A stretch of DNA of 64,000 nucleotides from Lactuca virosa. Taxonomy: Eukaryota > Streptophyta > Magnoliopsida > Asterales > Asteraceae. A model generated the notes under the pieces. That model ran no database searches, had not been told where the DNA came from, and was given only the letters and a program-made list of their open reading frames with translations. Location of the stretch: the NCBI GenBank assembly GCA_928212115.1, contig CAKMRJ010005745.1, positions 79,258,286-79,322,285 on the forward strand, given 5' to 3'. Positions 9,917 through 20,697 of the stretch are shown here, one piece after another. Made by a program: the position numbers and the translations under genes. Each line of letters starts with the position of its first letter. Position 1 is the stretch's first letter.

Positions 9917-11895
9917 TGTAACATTCCAATGTTCACAAAAAGATTTTATTTTTATTTTAGATAAAAGAAGGCATGTTCATAAAGTAACATAATAGAAACC
10001 ATATGTTCCAAAAGTTTACAACCCAAAATCAGAGTATGATCATAAATGTGGAAACACAAAATACGAAGTTTTCGATGTGTGTACAATCGCCCCATTCGCC
10101 TTCCCATGATCATTTGAAGTACCTGAAACATTTAATCCATAATTTTAAGCAAAAGATAAGTAAGTTCCCCAAAGTAGCACATACAACAATATACATACAA
10201 TAGGTCTGTACCAACCCAACAAATATTTAGGCTCACAACACTTTAGTTGCTCTTGCCACCAACTCGAGCCTTGTAAATGTCTAGACAAACAACACTTAAT
10301 GTTGATCTATTCATCAACTCACCCTATGGCCCTCTACAGATAGCTAGTCCGCATGTATCTTGGCCATCAGCAAAAAGTTGGACTGTAACATACGCAGATT
10401 AGAGCTAGTCAATTAAAATATATTAAGCGTTAAAAATGAGTTTTTGATAGAATATTATTAAGAATAATAATATTAACCAAAGTCATAGTATATGTGCCAA
10501 GGATTTCGTGCATATAAAGATTTCTAAAATCCAACTTCATATGAAGAAGTTATGCTTCTTCGAAGTTTCGCAATTAAACCGGCACGACTCTTCGTATCGT
10601 AAAGAGTGAAATTTTTGATAAATTACTTTTTAGCCTAAGAAATCTAAACAAAAGGCGTTGTAGTCGTGATAGGAAGTTATGATTTTTCGAAAAATTCAGC
10701 GTGCATATAGAGAACGTCCAAATCTGACTTCGTGATAGGAAGTTATGATTTTTCGAAAAATTCAGCGTAGTAGTGTGCACACAGAAATCAAAATTCAAAT
10801 CGGTTGATTGTTAACCAAAAGAATCTATACGAAAATTGAAGATCTCATAAATATGAACCCGTCGATAAAAAGACAATCAAGAACGAAGTTCGTATGAAGA
10901 AGACATGAATTTCGCACGGACTTTAACAGTCTAAAGCAGTCTAAATATAAATTTTTGTTAGAGAAAGAATTAGATGTTGAGAACTTAATAAAAGTTGTAC
11001 AGCTCATCGAGACGATTCTGAGGATATAATGAACATCGAAAGTGGAGTTCGTATGCAAACATTAGGGCCGTCCGAAGATTTTAGGAAAATACCTATGCTG
11101 CTGATGTGGCAGCATTCTCATCAAAAAAACATATAAGTCATAAAATACAATCCAATTTCATCATCAATTGCAATATTCATAAAGTAGATATCTAGGGTTC
11201 ATGGAGCTTTTCACCCAAATCATAATATCCACTAATATAGTGATTTGATTGTGATTGGAATCACCAAAACTACTCAAGGGAGGTTAGAAACCAAAACCCT
11301 AACCCTTAGAAGAAGCTAAATAAGACATTGGGGTTTTCTCCAAGCATTGAACTCGAAATTTAGGAGTAATAGAGAAGAGATTATACCTCAGTAGCCTTTC
11401 ATTGCTTCCCTTCTTGCTTGAATGTTTCAAAACTTTCTTGATTCAAACCCTAGAAGCTCTTGAGATCAAAATCTCCATTAGCGAGTTCTTCCCTTGAAAA
11501 ACATGATTTGAAGAAGAATGAAGGAGGCTTGCATCTTATTTCCAATAGTTTCACAATTCGTCCCTCTAGTTTATATCTTTTGGCCAAAACCCACTAAACC
11601 TCCATATTTTTGATTCTTAACTTAATATTTGACATAATAAGTCCTTCCTCATACATTTTATAACTTTTTTTAGTCCTTTCCATTAATTAAGTCAACATTT
11701 TGGTCAAACACAGTTTGCCAACTTGACACGTTTGACCCTTTAACTTTTGAAAGGTTAATATCTTTACTTTTAACTTTTTAAACTCCATATCAACTAATGA
11801 CATGATTATCCCATAATGATTTAATTATATAAATATCCATTTATTTATTTAGTTTATTAATTTAAGAACCAAGTCTTAAATTTTAGGATGTTACA
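9917..11895 (-). repeat. Gypsy LTR of element D (3' LTR, or solo LTR)
   Basis: 1,979 bp with TGTAACATTCC at its left and GGATGTTACA at its right end. On the - strand the segment near 10080-10135 resembles the 3' half of the element 1 LTR (TGTTTCAGGTAC, then a GATC..GGGAAGGCG stretch), which sets the orientation. Immediately to the right is the typical gypsy pol-end and polypurine sequence on the - strand, which makes this a 3' LTR. However attat is present on both sides (9912-9916, 11896-11900), as a solo LTR would show. Confidence 0.7.
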
Positions 11896-12452
11896 ATTAT
11901 ATATCCCTTAAAAGGATTTCGTCCTCGAAATCACATCACGGACCATCTCATTTGAAATCCATCCCATCACTTTTCCATTTCCTTAAGGCCACGTCACCTT
12001 GGTTACTTTTTTATAATTGTAATCCATCCTAGTAATCAATAATATATCATTTTGGGTTATTAACCCTCTTGGACACTTTTACCTCTGTATCCCTTTTTAA
12101 ACTTTTAACAAAATACTTTAACAATGATATCCAATATCTTAAGACATATAGACTAATAATGCTTCAACCAAGTTTAAAGCATGTAAGAAGCCTTATCGGA
12201 TAATTTCAACCCTTAAGCCAACATTTGTCTATTTCTTAACATATTCTCTCCTTTTTCCTAAGTATGTGACTTCGTGATCAAATACGTCACCAAAATTCCA
12301 TTCTTTACTAATTCGATTAGTAAGTCATTAACAAGATATAGTTTGCGATAAATCTTTTTCATCTTGCCCTTTTTGCTCTTATCTTCTATCAAAGTCTCAA
12401 TCATAATGTTGTATCTTTAACTTGGCCTGAATGTCTACCAAAACACAATTTG
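11896..12452 (-). mobile_element. Internal 3' end of element D
   Basis: On the - strand this reads GATTTCGAGGACGAAATCC followed by TTTTAAGGG just before the LTR, the conserved end of gypsy pol and the polypurine tract. No open pol domain is present. The segment continues at 33465 once the copia element A is removed (duplication atttg at 12448-12452 and 33460-33464). Confidence 0.65.
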
Positions 12453-13089
12453 TGTAGAATCATAAAAGTGACCCTCTAGAAATTAAGCTATTGCAGCTCT
12501 CAAGGATCCGTAGTCAGACCTTCATCAGCAACCTCATCCGAAGTCATCATCAACAGCAGCCTTTCTTACTTACCAGATTACTTTACTTTATCTACTTTTG
12601 TTGTAATACTCTCTATTGTCCATTATGCCTTGCATGGCTACTCTTAGAGATTTGATCCAATGTAATTCATGAGTCTCTATATATAGAGCTCAATCTTTCT
12701 TATTCAATACAACTTCTATGCTATCAATTACATCTCTCACTTCTATCTGATTACGCATCCTAAATCTCTCCTTACTCTCAAAGTTCACTAGAACATAACT
12801 GAATATTATTTCTCTTTGGAGCAAGTCATTCGTGACTTAATTACTAATTTTGATCTCACTTACTAACTTGGTCTGAATGCATTCCATGTTATGAATCAAC
12901 TTATGTGTATACTTGATATATCACCTGCTGTCATTTATATTTCCTTACATTTCCGCAACTAACTCTCTAATTATCTAACTTGTTAACTTATTATTATTGT
13001 TGAGCTTTTAGATCCTTTGAGATAAACTATTCCGTAACTATACTTGTTCTAACGTTTGTTCAAGTGTGTCTCAAGTTTTTCTCTCAACA
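12453..13089 (+). repeat. 5' LTR of element A
   Basis: 637 bp from TGTAGAATCATAAAAG to CTCTCAACA. A TATA-like box TATATATA is at 12678-12685. The 3' LTR is 633 bp with few differences. Confidence 0.93.
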
Positions 13090-13091
13090 AT

Positions 13092-13103
13092 TGGTATCAG
13101 AGC
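13092..13103 (+). other. Primer binding site, element A
   Basis: TGGTATCAGAGC two bases after the LTR end, complementary to initiator Met-tRNA. Confidence 0.9.
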
Positions 13104-13204
13104 CATAGTGGTTGCTTTTTGAAAAAACAAAACTCTGATTTTCAAAGGGCCTTCTATACCACTGAAGCTCATTTCTTAAAAAAAACTTCAAAAAAAAAGG
13201 AAAA

Positions 13205-14574
13205 ATGGCACAAGCATTATCTCTGAATGTTTCCAACAGTGTTGGTGGTTCGAATCGAGCCCCAATATTGGTGGCAAATGAATATCATCACTGGTCTCAG
13301 AGAATGGAAAGATACTTAAGGAGACTCGGTAGAGATGTATGGCGGTCCGTAGAAGAAGGACCACATGTCCCTGTTCTTACACCAGTTCAAACCGATGGCG
13401 CCACAGCCAGACTAGGAGGAGGATAACCAGTCATGAACCGTCCCACCAAAGATGATCTCGATAAAATGGAAAATGATGTTGTTGTTTTTTATGAAATCTC
13501 TTGTGGAGTTGCTCCTACAACTTCGACATTATCATAAACTGCAAATCAGCAAAAGAGATCTGGGAAGTTCTCAAGAATTTGTATGAAGGCTCAGAAAAAG
13601 CTCAAGATAAGAAGCTCACAACTGCACTCAATGAGTTCAACAATTTCAAAGCAAATATTGGCGAAAGTTTAGAAGACTCCTTTAAAAGGTTCAACCTGAT
13701 AGTCACCAAGTTATCAAATGCTGGCACCATCCGCAGTAACCATGAAACAAACCTTTAGTTTCTCAACGGTTTAGGAAGACATTGGACTACTGCTAAGATG
13801 ATAGTTCAAGGGGATAGAAAGATTCATTCTTTTTCTCTCTACAAGCTCTACAGGGAACTGCAAGCACAAGAATCCACCGTACTCAAAGACTGTGCTGACT
13901 TCGGAGGACCACTCGCTCTTATAGCACAAGATCCACATAATCAATCCTACTCTCCCTCGTATGACACTACACCGCAGTCATACGAAGCTGGCTCAGAGTA
14001 TGATGATGAAGAAGAATTTCAGAAGGCTATTGCTCTTGTTAGTCAACAGTTCAACCGGCTACCACCTCCTTCTTTTCGTAAAAATCAACAGTTCAACAAA
14101 CCTCCATTCAACCGTAACTTCAACCCGCAGAATAACCATTCTCGTTATCCCAAAAGTTCTCATCCACCACCGCAATCTCAAAATACTCAACCAAAGGAGG
14201 CACCGCAGTCCATTCAAACCACTGACTCCGGTACTCCCTCAGAAGACAAAAGTGATGTTGTGATTTGTCACAAGTGCAACAAAGAGAATCATTTTACAAA
14301 AGATTGCAAGGAATTGGAAGAAAAGGAAAAGGCTAGGGCATACGTAACCCATGTCAAAAGAGACCATCAAGTTTGGTCATCCGGAGATGAAGAAGAAGCC
14401 TTCAGCAATGTAAAAGGAAAAGGCAAAATCTGCATGCTGGCAACTGCGGATGATGATGGGTCTACAAAGCTGGAAAAGAACTACTGCTACATGGCAAAGG
14501 AAGGAACTCTAAGCATCGTCGAACAGGTAAAACTCATGATTCAAACTTTAAACTATAACATGCATGACTGTTAA
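13205..14574 (+). pseudogene. gag: Gag of element A
   Basis: Starts MAQALSLNVSNSVGG, with A-rich context and ATG 116 bp after the LTR. The N-terminal part has the copia Gag signature (YHHWSQRMERYLR). A frameshift around 13430-13500 and a TAG at 13756 break it. The middle (IINCKSAKEIWEVLKNLYEG; FLNGLGRHW) is the UBN2/Gag_pre region. A CCHC knuckle lies at about 14266-14310 (CHKCNKENHFTKDC). An asparagine- and proline-rich stretch precedes the knuckle. The frame runs on beyond TAA 14572. Confidence 0.88.
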
Positions 14575-16275
14575 CCCTTCATAGACAATCTTAATGGCAC
14601 ATGTGCTGTCGTCCTTACAGACTATAACAAACCCTTAAATGAGAAGAACATAGCGTCCCAAGAGATGTTTCATGTAAGAGGACGACTGGACAACAAAAGA
14701 CTCAAAATGGCTATGTTAGAAAAGGACTTAGAGTTAGAAAAAGATGCAAGAATGTTGAGTGAAACACAACTAGAGATAGCTTTGAACAAAAGAGATTTAG
14801 CTCAGAGTGAGATTGTACGCTTAAATCTATTAATAGAAAAACTGTTCAATGAAAGTGAAGCTATTGAAAATTTGGTGAATAATGGAACTGTGGACAATAC
14901 ATACAATTGGGGTTGGTCCAATGGATATCCTACCGCAAAGGATTCCTCACCCCGTTTTAACAAAGATCAACTGTATGTCCTTCCGGACCGAGAATTTCAT
15001 TTCCCAGTCAATGACAAGACCTTTCCCGAAGATATCAGAACACACTTCGATAAACTTCATAATCTAAGTAATAAGTGTGTCATAGAGGAAATCGTGCCTG
15101 AGGTTTCGGGTCACACAAGTGATCAAACTCCTATCTGTGGCACAATCTATTCAAATTCTCAGACCTCATCAGTTGTTGATGAAGAAATTGTCATAGAGAG
15201 TCCCGAAGTCTCACAGGACTTCCCATCTCTACCCTCAGACCGCAGTGTCTCTCACTGTAGTCATGAACCACAGAAGTCCCACAAAAGTCCCACTGAAGTC
15301 CCAACTCAGACTTACTCTGCGGTAGTCAAATCATCCTTACCGCAGTCCTCAATAAAAGGCTCTGTGACTCTTTTAGCTAATTCATCATGAATTACCCATA
15401 GAGAACTTTGAAGTGGGTCAATGCTCTCAAAACCCTGAATCTTCAAGTTCGGATGAATCAATCCCTCGTTTTCAAAAAATTTCAAAGGCTTCCAGGAAAC
15501 CACATCTGAACACTAATGACCGCGGTTCTCCAAAACCCCTTAGCAAAAAAGGCTTTGAAAGAGGAAATTTGATCCCGAGGCACAAATCGACAAACATTTT
15601 CTAAAAACAAAAGACATATCAGATTTCCAAAATCTAAGAGTCCAGAAAAGTTTGTTCTCTCTCACTATTTTTCAAAAAACTCTCCCATCAAGAAAACATG
15701 CAAAAAGGAATGTACAGTTTCAACAGTCATTCCTAACTCATCTGACACAACCCAAAAGAGTGTAAAGTCTTTTCAAAGCAATGGTTTTCAAATCTATTCC
15801 TCATATGATCCAAAATGGAAGGGTATCTTACCCATTCCAACACTTTTAAAATCACATCAAAATTTTAACAAGTCGAAGGGCATTTTACCAAATCCAATAA
15901 AAAGGTCCAAAGAATCTACACGTGCTAAATCTTTTTCGAAACAAACTTTTTCAAAATCCAACAAAACCAATGTCAGATATTACCAACCTTGGACTGGTCA
16001 CAAGCTTACTTCATCATTTAGACCGCTGACCAAACTAAGTGTCAGAACAAAAGACAAAATTTCAGCATGTCAATGTCAATGTAGATGTCAGAAACCTCGT
16101 AACTTTTCCAAAAAACGCAACACTCCAAAAACTCACAAACACCCAGGACTAGGATTAAAAGTTGACACGAAACCAGTCCCTGCAACCTCGGTTCATGCAT
16201 CACTTAGAAACTCATCTTTTGGCCCAGGCTCCAAACTAGTTTGGATGCCTAAACTAACCGTGTAATTCTCAGGCC
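14575..16275 (+). pseudogene. Gag-pol spacer of element A (coiled-coil and basic/low-complexity)
   Basis: Continuation of the gag frame. 14665-15390 encodes a predicted coiled coil (about 14690-14870, with heptad-like MLEKDLELEKDARMLSETQL) and a Ser/Thr-rich tail. After a frame change, about 15606-16262 is open for some 220 codons, very rich in K, S and N, with a cysteine cluster CQCQCRC near 16067-16087 and the end SKLVWMPKLTV. Long spacers of this kind before protease are known in Sireviruses; their function is unclear. Frameshifts near 15390-15410 and 15600 and a stop at about 16263 separate it from protease. Confidence 0.65.
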
Positions 16276-17550
16276 TTGTGCAAGGAGGAACAAGAAGAAG
16301 AATGGTTAATCGATAGTTCGTGCTCCTTGCACATGACCGGAAGGTTAGAATACCTTTGGGATTTCAGGCCAATATGCAATGGTGGAAATGTCACATTCGG
16401 CAACAATGCGAATGGGATAATCCGAGGTTATGGTGTTCTTACTACAGGAAACTTATCTATTCAAAAGGTTGCTTATGTAGAAAGCCTTAGTGTTGGTCAA
16501 CTATGTAAGGCAGGCCATCGAGTTGAATTTGATGATCAATTTTGTTATGTAATGACAAGCGATAGGAGTACATGTCTGATCAAGTCCCGATCCGAAGGTA
16601 CTATGCATCCTCTGGACGTATCTCTGATCATAGGCAAATTGAAGTTATGCTTCCTATCTAACGCAGTATCCGAAGTCAGCTGGCTATGGCACCGCAAGCT
16701 AGCTCATCTCAACTTCAGATACATCAACAATTTGGTCACCGGAGAACTAGTCAGAGGTCTTCCAATCCTCAAGTTTAGCAATGATACTCTCTGTCCTGTA
16801 TGTGAATGTGGAAAGCAATCCAAAACAAGTCACCCCATGATAATTGACTCCTCAACTTCTGAACCATTGGAACTCTTGCACATTGATCTCTGCGGTCCAT
16901 CTACCGTAGCCAGTCTTCATCACAAGAAATACATACTGGTTATAGTTGATGACTTCACATGGTTCACCTGGGTTTCTTTCTTAAGACTCAAATCAGAAAC
17001 TCTGCAGATCTTGATCAATTTCATCAAGGAAATTGAACTTCAGATCAAGTTACCAGTACGACGTATCCGAAGTGATAATGGAACCGAGTTTACTAATCAT
17101 CTCCTAAATAGTTTCTTGGTTTCAAAGGGCATCGCTCACAACTTCTCAGCTCCTTACACACCGCAACAAAATGGGGTAGTAGAGTGAAGGAACCACACTC
17201 TAGTAGAAGTTGCCAGATCTATGCTCAACTTCGCCCACCTTCCTCTCTACTTCTGGGCCGAAGCAGTGGCCACAGCTTGCTTTGTGCAGAACCGAAGCAT
17301 AGTGTACAAACGTCTCAGCAAAACACCGTATGAGGGCCTTAACAACCGCAAGACAAATGTCTGATTCTTCCATATATTTAGGTGTAGATGTTTCGTAATC
17401 AACAACAGAGATCACCTTAACAAATTCGCACCAAAGTCTGATGAAGGCATCTTCCTTGGCTACTCCACTAACAAAGTTTCTTAAAGGGTTCTCATTAGAC
17501 GCACAAGGCTGATAATTGAAAGCTTCGATGTGAAATTTGATGACTATCAC
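16276..17550 (+). pseudogene. pol: Protease end, GAG-pre-integrase and integrase of element A
   Basis: The protease active site reads WLIDSSCSLHMTG where relatives have D-S-G, so the catalytic glycine is changed. A GAG-pre-integrase zinc region follows (WHRKLAHLNF..CPVCECGKQSK, about 16687-16820). The integrase core follows: HIDLCGPS (about 16879), RIRSDNGTEF (about 17065) and PQQNGVVE (about 17161). TGA at 17185-17187 replaces the first arginine of the conserved ERR motif, and further stops lie near 17359 and 17482. Integrase would insert the cDNA; this copy cannot make it. Confidence 0.9.
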
Positions 17551-19838
17551 ATCCGCAACACCGCTCCATCCACCGAAACCACAACAATCCTAGAAAGTGA
17601 TATTCCTGCCTCTTCGGGTCCACTAAATCTAGTTGAAATAAACTATGATGATCTCTTCGACCCTGTAGAAACAGCCAAGTTATCAGAAGTTCTTGTGTCC
17701 CTGGATGCTCAGCAGCAGCATGCTGACATATCTGGTCCTACACCGTCCGATGAGGTATCACTAAATACTTCCACCTCTCCGGTTGAGGGGGAAAACTCTA
17801 ATCCGGACCATACAACAACCATCGAGGTTCCAGTACTAGAAGATGCAGCTCCAATTCCTATCCGCAGAGATTTTCAACCATCAAACGTCTCTTCGGACTC
17901 GGATGATGAAAACATAGAGAACATTGACACAAGAACAGACTCGAGGATTATCATACTCCCATCCGCAATCCAGGGGGAACCTTCTCAGGTTGGAACTCCC
18001 GTCTGCAATCCAGGGGGAACCTTCACCATCTGCCCAAGAAAACTTTGATCCCACCTTCCCAGTTCAAGACAATTCAGCAAGATGTTCTCAAGTCCAGGGG
18101 GAACTGCCATCTGCAACCGCAGAATCTTCAGATATTGAAGATATTCCCTCTACCGCAGCTGCTGATTATCTACGACCCCGTCTACACGTATGGATGAAGG
18201 ACCACCCACCAGGTCAAATCATCGGCAACCCATCTGCATGTATCCAGACTCGATCTTCCAAGGATTTATCTGATCACTGTCACTACGCAGCGTTTATGTC
18301 CTCGATCGAGCCCCGAACGATCAAAGAAGCATTACTAGAACCAGACTGGATATCCGCAATGCAAGAAGAGCTAGAAGAATTCAAAAGAAACAAAGTATGG
18401 CAGCTCGTTCCGAAGCCGCAAGGTCACGCCATTGTTGGTACTAGATGGGTGTGCAAGAATAAGTTGGATGAATCTGGTGTGGTCGTCAGAAACAAGGCAA
18501 GGCTAGTTGCCAAGGGATATAGTCAACTTGAAGGTATTGACTATGATGAAACGTATGCTCCGGTAGCACGAATGGAAGCCATCCGAATCTTCTTAGCATA
18601 CGCAGCTCACAAGAACATCAAGGTTCATCAAATGGATGTGAAAAGTGCTTTTCTCAACGATGAATTAAAAGAGGAGGTTTATCTTCAGCAACCTCCAGAC
18701 TTTGAAAGTCTTGAATTCCCAGACTACTGCTACAAGCTTGAAAAAGCATTCTACGGTCTAAAGCAAGCCCCAAGAGCGTGGTACGAGACTCTCTCTGAAT
18801 TTCTTGTCTCGTCCAGATACAAAAGAGGAGTGATTGATCCCACTTTATTTAGAAAAGCAAATGGTGATCACCTTATGCTTGTACAAATATATGTGGATGA
18901 TATCATCTTCGGATCAACTGATCAAAAAATGGTGAATGAATTTGCTAAGCTCATAACCAACAAGTTCCAAATGAGCATGAATAGAGAGATTAAATTATTT
19001 CTAGGACTTCAAGTGAAACAAGTCCCTCAAGGGATATTCATTCATCAGGAGAAATACACCACCCGAACTGTTAAAGAAATATTCGATGGACAACTGTTCT
19101 TCGGCTAAGGTCCCCGTGGCCTTCGGATATAAGATATCTGCTGATCCCTCTAGCGAATCAGTGGATCACAAGACTTATAGAGGTATCATTGGCTCATTAA
19201 TGTACCTCACCGCAAGCCGACCAGACATCGTTTTTGCAACAGGTGTATGCGCAAGGTACCAGGCTGACCCAAAAATGTCACACATGACCGCAGCCAAGCA
19301 GATTTTAAGATACTTAAAGGGTAGCAATACTCTTGGCTTATGGTACCCCGCAGGAAATGACTTCAGCCTACAGGTATTCACTGATGTGGATCATGTCGGA
19401 TGCAGACTAGATCGAAAAAGAACCTCAGGTGGATGTCAATTTCTGGGTGGAAGACTCGTCAGCTGGTCATCAAGAAAACAAAATTCTGTATCACTGTCTA
19501 TCGCAGAAGCTGAATATGTGGCCGCAGCCAGCTGTTGTTCACAAGTCTTATGGATGAAAACACAACTTATGGACTACGGATACAGAATACTGCAGATACT
19601 AATTTACTATGACTCTAAAAGTTCTATAGCGATTTCTCACAATCCAATTCAGCATTCCAAGACAAAGCATATTGAACTACAGTATTACTTCATCAAATAC
19701 CACATCCTGAAAGGTAACATTGAACTAATTTTTGTCCATACTCATGAAGAGATTGCTGATGTGTTCACAAAGGCACTTGACTCTACAAAACTCAACAGTT
19801 TCTTACAAATGTTAGGAATGATGAATCCGGACCCATAA
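17551..19838 (+). pseudogene. pol: Reverse transcriptase and RNase H of element A
   Basis: A Ser/Pro-rich linker leads into RT from about 18310: WISAMQEELEEF, VGTRWVCKNKLDE, QMDVKSAFLN and the catalytic YVDDIIFGS near 18891. RNase H is 19150-19800 (LTASRPDIVFAT, DHVGCRLDRKRTSGGC, SLSIAEAEYVAAA, and KHIELQYYFI near the end). A tandem duplication of TCTGCAATCCAGGGGGAACC-like sequence at 17963-18024 coincides with a frame change, and a one-base loss near 19085 shifts RT relative to RNase H. The stop codon TAA at 19836 ends pol. Confidence 0.93.
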
Positions 19839-20587
19839 TTCCTTTTGAATTGATAGGTACCGCAGACCATCCTTGGTCTCTATTGCGGTCCTAACTGAAG
19901 TTACTTATGATAGATGGTTTTGGTATATCATGTGTACCTCAGTATATGTACCACAACCATATATCATATTTATCTTTCAATAGTCCTTATTGTTTGTTGT
20001 TACTAATTTTTGTTCAAGTGTTCTCCTCAGTTTTTCTACTGCAGTCATCCAACCGCCCATCCGCAATGACAAATGATCCATCCGCAATGAAATCTCAATC
20101 CGCAACCACATTGATTGTTTTCTCAACTGTTTCATTAATTCTTGAATCATGGTGTGCTATTTAATGATCCTTCATTAAATAAGAAAAACATTAAAAAAAA
20201 CATTCCTTGTGTAACTGTCCCATTTCCTTTTTTGAATAAACCTTGTGTCAGACCTATTTTAGGTATGATGACAAAAAGAACGTTTTTCCATAAACAAATC
20301 CTTTTTAACCTGTCCCTTCCCATTACCCCAAAACATCTAATCCGTTACATCTTCCCCTTTTACACAACAGATTAAACCCACCCTCACCACACGTTCTTCA
20401 GACGTTATGTATTAGACTGACACTTCATTAAATGCTAATCCTTTTTGGTAAATCTCGAAAAATAAATTAAACCTTTTCTTAATATGTGGCTGAGATTTCA
20501 TCTCTCAATCAAAGAAAACACCCAAACGTTTTTTACCTTACCTAATCTCACTTAGGGTAAAATCAATTACCGTTCCAAATTCGCCAC
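19839..20587 (+). other. Spacer between pol and third ORF of element A
   Basis: About 750 bp, AT-rich, with scattered short ORFs of no recognised similarity. Its 3' end carries the promoter-like sequence described next. Repeats of TCCGCAATGA at 20057-20090 are minor. Confidence 0.5.
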
Positions 20588-20697
20588 TATAAAACCCCCT
20601 TCTTCTTCCCAAGAAAGGTTTACGCTTTCTGAACATCGAACTTCTTCTCCTTCATCTTCTTGCACTCTGTTTCTGCAACTTTCTTCAACTCTCAAAA
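20588..20697 (+). promoter_or_regulatory. Internal core promoter and leader before third ORF
   Basis: TATAAAA at 20588-20594 in a GC-poor setting, followed by a leader of about 80 nt rich in CTT/TCT (CTTCTTCTCCTTCATCTTC, 20641-20659), then ATG in the context CAAAAATGG at 20698. Spacing (start about 30 bp after the box) and a pyrimidine-rich leader are what plant core promoters look like. Inference: the third ORF may have, or may have had, its own transcript instead of relying only on the LTR. Confidence 0.45.
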
